Shown one piece after another: positions 56,614 through 64,000 of a stretch of DNA of 64,000 nucleotides. The notes below the pieces were generated by a model. It had not been told where the DNA came from. It did no database searches and saw only the letters and a program-made list of their open reading frames with translations. Positions within the stretch are counted from its first letter, which is position 1. Every line of letters begins with the position of its first letter. Source of the DNA: Rhodomicrobium vannielii ATCC 17100 (GTDB lineage Bacteria > Pseudomonadota > Alphaproteobacteria > Rhizobiales > Rhodomicrobiaceae). The position numbers and the translations under genes were made by a program. The stretch covers positions 1,928,001 to 1,992,000 of the forward strand of contig NC_014664.1 of assembly GCF_000166055.1 (NCBI RefSeq). Reading direction: 5' to 3'.

Positions 56614-58524
56614 CTAGCGCCCGTATGTCGTCGGCTGGATTCCGTCAGGCGTACCGCCGCTCGCGGCTGCACCTGCTGATGGCTTCGTATTATCCGGCTT
56701 GATGACGTATCGGGGCGCTAACCCAGACTCTGGGGCCTTCTTGAGATACTCATGCTCGGCCCGGATCGAATAAGTACCTTCCGTGCCGCTATAAAAATCG
56801 GTCGCGCTCCGTTGCGCGAAGGATTGCGGCCGAATAAGTCGGGGGGTGATTGTAAGCAGCAGTTCGCTTCTCCCGACCTTATCGCTTGAGGTCGAAAACA
56901 GTCTGTCCAGAACGCTCACCCCGCTGCGCTCCACTGGAAGGCCGTTCATATTGTGTTGTTCTTCCTCTTTGATCAGTCCGCCGAGCAGCGCTGTCTCGTT
57001 CTCCCGCAAAATCATAGTCGTATGAACATTACGCGATCCAATGGCGTAAGCGGGCTGCGCGGCGGTGCCGAGGTTTGAACCGAGGGAACTGACCTCGATC
57101 TTGAGGTCGACAAAAATCGAGCCGTCGAGATGGTATTTTGGGATCACGTCCAGCTGAATGCCGATGTCGTGATATTCGAAAAGCGTACGGGTTTGGCCCG
57201 TGGTATCCTGGACGAATGAGGACTGTAAAGGAACGCGGTCGCCCACGTGAATCTTCGCAGGCTGGCCATCAACCGTGCGAATGCGGGGGTTGGAAAGTGT
57301 CCGTGCGCCGACGTCGGTCTTTAAGTAGTTGAACGTCACTGTGGGGAAGGTGATGACGCTGTTCGTCGCGAGCTTGGCCCCATTGGCCAAATCGGTGAAT
57401 GAGACCTGCGGCAGTTGAACGGTGATAGAGCTCCCGTAATCCAGCCCTAGCTGTTCGGCCTTGGTGCGATCTATTTCAAGTATCTCGACCTCAAGCATGA
57501 TCTCCGCGGGTTTTCGGTCATTTGTGGCGATCAGTCTTTCAGCGACTTCAAGAGTCTCCCGCGTATCGCGAATTTGAATAGTTCCTAGATCGTTGTTCGC
57601 GAACACGGTTTTTACGTCCATGGAAGCTTTGAGAATCTCGGCCATGCGTTCCGCTTTTAGTGTCGAAAGATGGAATGTCTTGAAATAGCGATCCGCATAT
57701 TGCTTTCGCTTTTCGGGGGTATCCTCGTAGATAAATATCGAGTTTGTACCAAGTACTTTGTAGGCTGCATTACTCGATTGCATGATCATATTGAATGCTT
57801 GCTCGAAGCTTACATTTCTTGCGCTGACGCTCACGTCCAGATTGTCCGCGTTCTTATCGAAGACAAAATTGAGAGCGTAGGGATCGCACAAGGTCTTGAG
57901 CGCATCCTTAAGCTTCGCATCTCGAAAATTGACTGCGACCGGGCTGGCGGAGCGGAAAGCAGCGAGCACCAAGCGCTGATCGTCGCCCCTCTTGGAACGA
58001 TCAAGCTCCGCCAATTCCTTTTTCAGGATGGGATCATGCGCATCGAGGGTCGCCGCCCGCTGCAGCAAGGTCTGCGCGAGGTCCGTGTTACCGACCATTT
58101 TCGCCTGCTGGCCTTCCGCGTAGAGACGCGCTATTTCCTTGCGCTCGACCGAGGACTGGCGTTGGCGCTGCAAGTCCATATTGGTTGGTTGAGCCAGCAG
58201 CCCCAGTTCATATTTTTCGATAGCCTCCGGATAGCGCTCCGCCTTTGCGAGTGCGGAGCCGGCGGCGAGAAAATAGGCGGCAGCCTCGGATTCAGCCCGG
58301 TTCAGTTCCTGCTGCCCCTCGGTGTCGGAAGAGCCAAGATAGCGCCGGCGTAATTCCATAACGGTTTGCAAACGCTTCCGATCGTCGTTATCGCCGGTCT
58401 GGATTGAGGTTGGCCCGCTTTGCTGCGAGGATTGCGACGACACCCCGAGGTTCGGCAGACCGCTGCCCATGCAGGCGGACAAGGACGAGGAGAGCGCCAA
58501 AATAGCTACTGTTCTGAAATGCAT
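56614..58524 (-). CDS. gspD: GspD/PilQ-type secretin lipoprotein
   Basis: 636 aa. A lipoprotein signal (MHFRTVAILALSSSLSAC) has the acylated Cys in LSAC. TPR-like helices (~60-180: EAAAYFLAAGSALAKAERYP) precede STN/N0 (FRDAKLKDALKTLCDPYALN) and N1 domains, and the secretin domain (~390-600) carries VPLQSSFVQDTTGQTRTLFE and TALLGGLIKEEEQ and LLLTITPRLI. It forms the outer-membrane pore. The TPR-like extension and lipid anchor resemble secretins that need no separate pilotin. It lies 22 bases after the GspC-like gene. Confidence 0.93.
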   Translation of the reverse strand: MHFRTVAILALSSSLSACMGSGLPNLGVSSQSSQQSGPTSIQTGDNDDRKRLQTVMELRRRYLGSSDTEGQQELNRAESEAAAYFLAAGSALAKAERYPEAIEKYELGLLAQPTNMDLQRQRQSSVERKEIARLYAEGQQAKMVGNTDLAQTLLQRAATLDAHDPILKKELAELDRSKRGDDQRLVLAAFRSASPVAVNFRDAKLKDALKTLCDPYALNFVFDKNADNLDVSVSARNVSFEQAFNMIMQSSNAAYKVLGTNSIFIYEDTPEKRKQYADRYFKTFHLSTLKAERMAEILKASMDVKTVFANNDLGTIQIRDTRETLEVAERLIATNDRKPAEIMLEVEILEIDRTKAEQLGLDYGSSITVQLPQVSFTDLANGAKLATNSVITFPTVTFNYLKTDVGARTLSNPRIRTVDGQPAKIHVGDRVPLQSSFVQDTTGQTRTLFEYHDIGIQLDVIPKYHLDGSIFVDLKIEVSSLGSNLGTAAQPAYAIGSRNVHTTMILRENETALLGGLIKEEEQHNMNGLPVERSGVSVLDRLFSTSSDKVGRSELLLTITPRLIRPQSFAQRSATDFYSGTEGTYSIRAEHEYLKKAPESGLAPRYVIKPDNTKPSAGAAASGGTPDGIQPTTYGR

Positions 58525-58546
58525 CGGACTGTCCTGATACCCCGCC

Positions 58547-59089
58547 TCAGTCTTCGCTCAATGTGAATGCCCGCGCCCTTCGCGAAGCCTTATCGATAAT
58601 GACGACGTCTCGCCCTTGGACCGATTGCACCGCGAGACGTCCCTGCGCTCCAAACGGCTCATCGAGAGCGACCGTCTTGAGAGACGGACCTTCGCGCAGG
58701 AGGATAGTTATGGTGTCGGAGCGCCGGACGAGGCCCATCACCTGGACGCCAGAAAAGCTGTCGGGCTCGTCCGCTCTCGCCATCACAGGATCCGGTGCGA
58801 TTGGAAGGACGACCTGCGGCGGCGCCTCGGTCTCGCCATTGAAGCTCACAAATGCAAACAGATCGCGGATACCCGCCCTATGTGCAGCGCTAGCGTAGAG
58901 CCCGATTTCAGGAAGCGTGTCGCTCGGAACAGCTTCGGCAATACCAGCCCGCTGGACCTCATTTTCCTCAGTTTCGAGCCAAAGATAGCCGGCAAATGCA
59001 CCCAACGCGACGAGCCCATACGCGGCATAACGGAGACGCTCGCCCATACTCAACGCCATGTCTTTCGGCCCCTGTTCGACTGAAGTCAC
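58547..59089 (-). CDS. GspC/PilP-like coupling protein
   Basis: 180 aa. One membrane helix (~22-40, AAYGLVALGAFAGYLWL), a periplasmic linker and an HR-like beta domain (FSGVQVMGLVRRSDTITILL, AVQSVQGRDVVIID). This is what connects inner-membrane parts to the secretin in type II secretion (GspC) and type IV pili (PilP). There is no PDZ domain, so the protein is short for GspC. First gene of the leftward operon with gspD. Confidence 0.75.
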   Translation of the reverse strand: MTSVEQGPKDMALSMGERLRYAAYGLVALGAFAGYLWLETEENEVQRAGIAEAVPSDTLPEIGLYASAAHRAGIRDLFAFVSFNGETEAPPQVVLPIAPDPVMARADEPDSFSGVQVMGLVRRSDTITILLREGPSLKTVALDEPFGAQGRLAVQSVQGRDVVIIDKASRRARAFTLSED

Positions 59090-59512
59090 CCGCGGTCAGC
59101 ACTCACCAACTCCCTGCGATCCGTGAATCACTAGGGGTAAGGACTTTGACAGGCGCCAGTCCCCCACCGTCGCCAAAGCGCGTACAACGGTCTTGGACAG
59201 GCGAAGCAGACGCTATCCGAAACCTAGCCGCTCTATCGTGACAGGTTCGTGAACCTTACGCGACGCTGACATCCTGAGCCAAATCCTGTTGCGCGAATGT
59301 CGCGACATCATCAGGGAGGCAAGCTCATTTCGGTTGCTGAAGCGGGCGAAAACTTGTCCCACCTGGAAAGTCCGACCGAAGGAATGTACGAAGTCGTCAG
59401 CGGCACAGTGTGCGCCTCACGTGCGTCGATACCGCTGAACTGCATGATGGGCGGCGCCCCATCCCGATCGAGGCGGGATGAATCTCCATCTCGCAGCATG
59501 TTTATCGAGAGG
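59090..59512. other. Gene-free stretch upstream of the gspC-gspD operon
   Basis: About 420 bases. On the minus strand CTGTCAA (59146-59152) lies 57 bases before the gspC start and is followed by a poor second half (CTTACCC), giving at best half a PHO box. No coding frame looks real. Confidence 0.4.
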
Positions 59513-59658
59513 AGCACGAAGGACAAGCTCTCGCCTCATAAGAGCCGGTACGACTTCAGTACGACACGCTTTTCGATGAGCGTTATAAGAGTTTGTTATA
59601 GATGGACTTTTAAGACAACGCGGTCCAATCCATCATGGGTGCAGTGCAAAATTTCCAT
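59513..59658. repeat. dusA-type att repeat, right copy
   Basis: Homologous to 39461-39607 in the same orientation. On the minus strand the shared block contains GTCGTACTGAAGTCGTACC (GTCGTAC twice, four bases apart), then the dusA start sequence. It probably marks the right end of the integrated DNA. Confidence 0.7.
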
Positions 59659-59672
59659 TGATTATCAGTCAC
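59610..59672 (-). pseudogene. Truncated 5' end of dusA, probably the native start
   Basis: From GTG at 59672 the minus strand reads (M)TDNQWKFCTAPMMDWTALS and a stop. AGGGAG five bases upstream is a proper ribosome site, suggesting this is the original chromosomal start of dusA. The match to DusA (FCxAPMMDWTDRHCR) ends after DWT, exactly where integrative elements enter dusA. Confidence 0.75.
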
Positions 59673-59873
59673 TTGCACTCCCTGTTCGTCCAGTCCTCCG
59701 ATGATCGCATCACCCGCGCAATTCTAACATACGGATAGGTGGCCGATCACGGGGGACAAAACCGCGTTTGCCGCGGCGTGTCAAATTGCGTTGTGACAGT
59801 CGCCGCCAAAGCGCGCATTGCCCCCGGGCCAGCATTTTATATTGGCGCCGCCCGATGCAGCGACGACATCACC

Positions 59874-61376
59874 TCAAAACCGGATCATGACTTGAGCGCG
59901 TCCGTAGTCGGAGTCTGAACCTCTCGCACCATCCGTGCCTTTGGCCGCGCTGATGTAATCGCCCGCGAAGACGTGCGCGTAGACCGCCTCGATCTTGACG
60001 AAGGTATTCACGTCCCATTCGAGTTGCAGTTCCGCTATCTCGGCAACGCTACGGGCGGTCGATCCGGCAGTTAATATGGTGCCCGGCGGCCCATAGACGG
60101 AATCGGCGACGGTATCCTTCCAGACCCAGTTCCAGTTCACTTCGATGAAGATGTCGTGCGGAAGCTGAAACTGTAGGTAGGGCGAGATGTTGATCGCGTT
60201 CGAAAGGCCGATGAGCGACATTTCCGCGATCTCGCTTGCGGCAGGGTAAGGCGCTGCGAAGGTGCGAAAGGTTCCGTCATTGAGGTTTCTATCGCCGGTG
60301 CCGTAATGGGTGCGGAAGCCGAACCGCGGCTTGATTTCCGATTCCTTCGGGATCCCGACGAGGCTTCCGACGCCGCTGCTGATGTCGCTGTTGAAGCCGA
60401 AGGCGGAGATGTCGGCGGTGCCGAATGTGCCGAACTGATAGGCGCCCTCGACCGCGTATTTCATCGGCCCGATGTCGCCCGACACGCGCGAGCCGAGCGT
60501 CCATCGTTCTTCGCGCGCGGTGCCTCGGGCATAGCGCACACTCTCCTGTTCGCGATCCATCAGGTATGTTTCCACCGTGAAGGGCGCGCCGAGGGGCTTT
60601 TTGGCGATCGCGTAGACGCCCTTGAACGTCTCGATCTCGGATGTCGTATCGTCGAACCAGCCCTTGTCGATGATAACGGGTTTTGCGTCGAAAGCCCTGA
60701 CCGTAAGGCCCCCGTTTACATATTCCACGAGCGCACCGTCGAAAGTGCGGCGAATATTGGTCGGGTCGCGCACAGCGAGCCAACGCGTCGGGCCCAGCCA
60801 GAGCTCCTGCCGACCAAGCCTGATTGTCAGCGTACCCTGGTCGGCGGATGGCAGGATGAAGTCCGCGAAGCCCTGCCTGAGGTCGAGACCGCTCTGATCG
60901 TAGGCGCGCGTTGTAACGCGACCGTCCTCAGTCGATGCATCCACCTGCATGAAGGCACGGAAGTTCTTTGAAAGATGCACATCCGTGTGGAGCATGATCC
61001 GCTCCTGATTGGAGGCGAAGTCTTTCTGTCGGGCGTTCAGATCGAACAGATAGGGCGCGAAGGTGTCGAGCCGGTAGCGGATCTCACCGCCGAAACTGAT
61101 ATAGTTATCGGGCGAGCCGAACAGCGGCATGTATTTGAGTTGTTCGTAGCCGGTGAGCGGCTCGTCCTTTTTTGCCAGCCAGGAGTAATCTTCCTTCCAG
61201 CGGTAGAACTTGAACTCGATCTCTTCCTTGCTACCAACTGATGATGCGCTGCCCTCGGCCTCGGCGCGCGCCGTCGCGAGAATCATCGCGCAAGACGTAC
61301 AGAGCAGGAACAAACACGCCCAGCCGCGAACCCACAAAGCCCGCGCTCGACGCGGTGCTCGAAAATGCCCACCCAT
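59874..61376 (-). CDS. Alginate-export-type outer-membrane porin
   Basis: 500 aa. A signal peptide with a long basic start (ALWVRGWACLFLLCTSCAMI, cleaved near ARAEA) is followed by a large beta barrel. Landmarks are ISFGGEIRYRLDTFAPYLFD (~92), LTIRLGRQELWLGPTRWLAV (~183) and a terminal SDYGRAQVMIRF. This is the alginate-export family (AlgE-like, PF13372 type), whose members are porins for various solutes. It lies outside the dusA boundary, divergent from the next outer-membrane gene. The substrate is unknown. Confidence 0.85.
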   Translation of the reverse strand: MGGHFRAPRRARALWVRGWACLFLLCTSCAMILATARAEAEGSASSVGSKEEIEFKFYRWKEDYSWLAKKDEPLTGYEQLKYMPLFGSPDNYISFGGEIRYRLDTFAPYLFDLNARQKDFASNQERIMLHTDVHLSKNFRAFMQVDASTEDGRVTTRAYDQSGLDLRQGFADFILPSADQGTLTIRLGRQELWLGPTRWLAVRDPTNIRRTFDGALVEYVNGGLTVRAFDAKPVIIDKGWFDDTTSEIETFKGVYAIAKKPLGAPFTVETYLMDREQESVRYARGTAREERWTLGSRVSGDIGPMKYAVEGAYQFGTFGTADISAFGFNSDISSGVGSLVGIPKESEIKPRFGFRTHYGTGDRNLNDGTFRTFAAPYPAASEIAEMSLIGLSNAINISPYLQFQLPHDIFIEVNWNWVWKDTVADSVYGPPGTILTAGSTARSVAEIAELQLEWDVNTFVKIEAVYAHVFAGDYISAAKGTDGARGSDSDYGRAQVMIRF

Positions 61377-61839
61377 TGCTTTCCCCCGGCCCGGCCCGCA
61401 CTTCCGCGGGGCGCGGACGACTGCCCAGTCGCTGCTTTTTTTTCCGAGTTGCGCCTATTGTTTTGCCCAAAGCGCAACGAGAAATTCGTTCTAAGCCAGA
61501 TCGTTGAACGCCGTCATGTAGCTTTTCGGCTAGAGATTCGCGCCAATGGATGCGCCGCTCGCGACGCCTCATCCCAAACCGGGTTCAACCGCCGGACTGC
61601 CATCTGGATCTCCTCTAACGTGTGTCTTTCCGGTTTCGCTAGTTCGCAAAAGCGTAAGCGAAGCGTTAGCTGCTCGCCAACCCTATTGACTAATAATATT
61701 TCAATAGCGATCATACAAACGAATTTTTCGATCCGGTTCTCGGTGTTTTGTTTCAGGAGTTTGTATCTATTTTTCCGATAGTTTCAATAACCAGTGCGGG
61801 TCGGGCATCTCAGGGCGATTATTGAAGAGGGCAGAGGGA
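61377..61839. other. Divergent intergenic region between two outer-membrane genes
   Basis: About 460 bases with no convincing gene. An AT-rich stretch at about 61680-61790 (around TTGACTAATAATATTTC) is a likely promoter area for the rightward gene. Confidence 0.4.
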
Positions 61840-62679
61840 ATGAAGCTGAGGATAGCGGCAGCCGCAGTTGCGGCGCTAGGGGCAGGCGCTTTTGAGGCGC
61901 GGGCCGGTTCGATAACGCAGCCGGGCGAGACGGTAGGCCTCGCGCTAGGCGCACCCCTGCCGGAGGGGGTATATTTTCTCAACACAGGCAGTGTTGGCGG
62001 TTTTCGAGCAGTGGGCGACGATGCCACGCTCGGTGTGAATATTCCTGTGCTGGCGTGGTCGACGCCATGGCAGGTGGCCGGCGGCCGCATCGAGGCCTAC
62101 GCAGCCGCGCCGTTCGTCGGCTACAGCCTGGCCAATGATACGGATCATTTCGACATCTATAATCCGTTCTTCACGGCCGGCATCGCATGGGATCTCGGCG
62201 GCAACTGGGGCTTCAGCACCTTTGTCGGCGCTTACGGCCCGGTCGACAACGAACTCGGACAGAATATGTGGGTGTTCAACAGCCGTTCGGCGTTGAGCTA
62301 CACCGGTAATAACTGGAACCTGACTGCTCATGTCATCATTGGTCTGACCGGCGAGGATGAAAATGCTGGCGTCAGGACACATCCCGACTATGTCAACCTC
62401 GACCTGACTGCGGTCAAGGTCATCGACAAGTGGCAGGTGGGTCTCGTTGGCTTCGGCTCGTGGGATACGAGCGGCACTTTCTACACAGACAAGAAGCAGT
62501 CTCAGTTCGCGCTGGGCGGTCTCGTTGGCTACGATTTCGGGAAGTTCACGCTGCAAACCTACGTGACGCATGATGTCTGGACGGAAAACTATGAGACCGA
62601 GGAAACGCGCGGCTGGCTGCGCCTCATCCTTCCGGTTTGGTCCGCGCCGCAGGCAGAACCTGTCACCTACAAGCGCTAA
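61840..62679 (+). CDS. Outer-membrane transporter-like beta-barrel (phenol MetA-deg type)
   Basis: 279 aa from the ATG at 61840 with GAGGG upstream. A signal peptide (LRIAAAAVAALGAGAFEARA) is followed by a beta barrel with family-like segments: GVYFLNTGSVGGFRAVGDDA, IEAYAAAPFVGYSLANDTDH, TAGIAWDLGGNWGFSTFVGA and LGGLVGYDFGKFTLQTYVTH. Proteins of this kind (PF13557-like) are thought to help uptake of small organic molecules. It lies 275 bases before the PQQ alcohol dehydrogenase, so it may serve alcohol utilisation. Confidence 0.78.
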   Translation: MKLRIAAAAVAALGAGAFEARAGSITQPGETVGLALGAPLPEGVYFLNTGSVGGFRAVGDDATLGVNIPVLAWSTPWQVAGGRIEAYAAAPFVGYSLANDTDHFDIYNPFFTAGIAWDLGGNWGFSTFVGAYGPVDNELGQNMWVFNSRSALSYTGNNWNLTAHVIIGLTGEDENAGVRTHPDYVNLDLTAVKVIDKWQVGLVGFGSWDTSGTFYTDKKQSQFALGGLVGYDFGKFTLQTYVTHDVWTENYETEETRGWLRLILPVWSAPQAEPVTYKR

Positions 62680-62954
62680 CCTCGAAACGGGCGGCATCGT
62701 CTTCGAATATTATAGCCTTTTCACCGAAAGGACGAAGATCTTCGACCTTTGGGCAATATCAGCGACTATACAGCCGCCATAGAGTTAAACAGCCTTCACA
62801 TCAAGTGAAGGGAAATAAGAAAATTGGGGAGGGACGCCGGTCGTCACAACATCGGCAGTCTTGCATCGGCGTTCATTTTGTAGGGCGCGAGCGCTGCTTC
62901 TCGCCCAGCAGCCCCATTGCCTTTGGATAGTGAAACGACCAGGAGACTCACTGC

Positions 62955-64000
62955 ATGAAATTGCCTCGTTTTAAATCTGCGGTGGCGGCTGCGGGCTTGC
63001 TCGCCGCCCTTGCCGGGGCCGTGCCGACCTTGGCCGGTCCGGTTACATGGGATGAGATCGCCAACGACGACAAAACGCCGGGCGATGTCCTGAGCTACGG
63101 TCTCGGCCTCAAGGCCCAGCGCTTTAGCAAACTGGACAAGATCACCACGGATAACGTCGGCGCCCTGATCCCGGTGTGGAGCTTTTCATTCGGTGGCGAG
63201 AAGCAGCGCGGACAGGAAGGCCAAGCGCTGGTTCATGACGGTGTGATCTATATCACCGCGTCATACTCGCGTATATTTGCTGTCGACGCGAAGACCGGCA
63301 AGCGGCTATGGGAATACAATTACCGACTGCCCGATGATATCCGCCCGTGTTGCGACGTGGTCAATCGCGGTCCGGCTATCTACGGCGACAAGGTTTTCTT
63401 CGGCACGCTCGATGCTGGCATCGTGGCGCTGAACAAGGACACCGGCAAGCTCGTCTGGAAGAAGAAGTTCGGCGATCACACGGTCGGCTACACCATGACC
63501 GGTGCACCTTTCATCGTGAAGGACCAGAAGAGCGGCAAGGTGCTGCTCATCCATGGGTCTTCGGGTGACGAGTTTGGCGTCGTCGGCTGGCTGTTCGCCC
63601 GCGATCCCGATACGGGCGAAGAGGTGTGGGCGCGTCCGCTGGTCGAGGGACATCTCGGACGTCTCGGCGGCAAGGAATCGACCCCAACCGGCGATCCGAA
63701 GGCGCCTTCCTGGCCACGCGACAAGGACGGCAATCTCGTTGAGGCCTGGAACCACGGCGGCGGCGCTCCGTGGCAGACGGCCAGCTTCGATGTTGACACC
63801 AACACCATTGTGATCGGCGCGGGTAACCCAGCTCCGTGGAACACATGGAAGCGCACCAAGGAAGGCGACGATCCGAAGAACTGGGACAGCCTGTTCACCT
63901 CGGGCCAGGCCTATGTCGACGCCTCGACGGGCGAACTCAAGGGCTTCTTCCAGCACACGCCGAACGATGCCTGGGACTTCTCCGGCAACAACTCGATCAT
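62955..64000 (+). CDS. PQQ-dependent methanol/ethanol-family dehydrogenase, N-terminal part
   Basis: The first 348 residues are visible; the gene runs off the right edge. A signal peptide (VAAAGLLAALAGAVPTLA) is followed by propeller blades: FSKLDKITTDNVGALIPVWS, the adjacent-cysteine ring in RPCCDVVNRGP (C132-C133) that sits under PQQ, GQEGQALVHDGVIYIT, GAGNPAPWN with the metal-binding Asn, and FQHTPNDAWDFSGNNS. The enzyme oxidises primary alcohols in the periplasm and passes electrons to cytochrome c. The Asp that separates lanthanide from calcium enzymes lies beyond the window. AGGAG eight bases upstream supports the start. Confidence 0.92.
   Translation, partial: MKLPRFKSAVAAAGLLAALAGAVPTLAGPVTWDEIANDDKTPGDVLSYGLGLKAQRFSKLDKITTDNVGALIPVWSFSFGGEKQRGQEGQALVHDGVIYITASYSRIFAVDAKTGKRLWEYNYRLPDDIRPCCDVVNRGPAIYGDKVFFGTLDAGIVALNKDTGKLVWKKKFGDHTVGYTMTGAPFIVKDQKSGKVLLIHGSSGDEFGVVGWLFARDPDTGEEVWARPLVEGHLGRLGGKESTPTGDPKAPSWPRDKDGNLVEAWNHGGGAPWQTASFDVDTNTIVIGAGNPAPWNTWKRTKEGDDPKNWDSLFTSGQAYVDASTGELKGFFQHTPNDAWDFSGNNSI

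Noticed and set aside
1-64000. tRNA or rRNA genes as integration targets
   Set aside because: No tRNA-like cloverleaf with a T-arm sequence or rRNA segment was recognised; dusA fits as target instead.

Overview
The window looks like an alphaproteobacterial chromosome, probably Hyphomicrobiales and probably a methylotroph. The reasons are high GC with strongly GC-rich third codon positions, an Omp25/Opa-type porin, RP4-like trb/tra genes of the kind carried by alpha/betaproteobacterial integrative elements, and a PQQ-dependent alcohol dehydrogenase of the methanol/ethanol family at the right edge. The species cannot be read from the sequence.

Layout. (1) 1-7.0 kb, minus strand: P-type mating-pair-formation operon trbB-C-D-E-J-L-F-G. 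trbK is absent and trbG is cut by the window edge. An XRE regulator lies divergently upstream. (2) 8.0-10.55 kb: IS66-family insertion copy 1, with tnpA, tnpB and tnpC. (3) 10.5-12.9 kb: lower-GC accessory DNA with a conserved protein of unknown function and a small secreted-protein gene broken by an in-frame TGA. (4) 12.9-21.5 kb: a giant helicase/N6-adenine methylase with a TnpV-like frame nested in its 5' end, then traJ - oriT - traK - traL - traM arranged as in RP4, then a small tyrosine recombinase. (5) 21.5-24.5 kb: debris, namely a rimK 3' fragment, a frameshifted DUF6632-like gene and a decayed IS66 relative. (6) 24.85-28.8 kb: a membrane-anchored Clp-type AAA+ ATPase, two small paralogous membrane proteins and a secreted S41 (CTP/PDZ) protein lacking the catalytic lysine; I know of no described system with this composition. 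(7) 29.0-39.3 kb: an array of GTTACAC/GTGTAAC motifs, a CHC2/DUF927 primase-like gene split by IS66 copy 2 (8-bp target duplication visible), two HTH regulators, small unknown genes, a PrtN-like activator and an AbiE toxin-antitoxin pair with a palindromic operator. (8) 39.5-59.7 kb: about 20 kb bounded on both sides by truncated 5' ends of dusA, a known integration target. Inside are a porin, a DUF3604 / membrane spermidine-synthase-like / PpiC / triple HupE-UreJ cluster, and a compact type II secretion system encoded as two convergent operons (prepilin peptidase, GspG, F, E, PilM/PilN/PilO-like L and M parts; then GspC-like, GspD and three pseudopilins). PHO-box-like sites lie before both gene blocks. 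(9) 59.7-64 kb: probable core chromosome with an alginate-export-type porin, another outer-membrane protein and the PQQ dehydrogenase (truncated).

How it fits together. The left half is the transfer and maintenance part of an RP4/Tn4371-like integrative conjugative element. oriT and its TraJ/TraK accessory proteins are present. The relaxase (traI) and coupling protein (traG/virD4) are not in the window and must lie further left if the element is functional. The two direct IS66 copies are almost identical, so their insertion or duplication was recent. The dusA fragments suggest that at least two integrative segments are stacked in one dusA locus, with the right chromosomal boundary near 59.67 kb.
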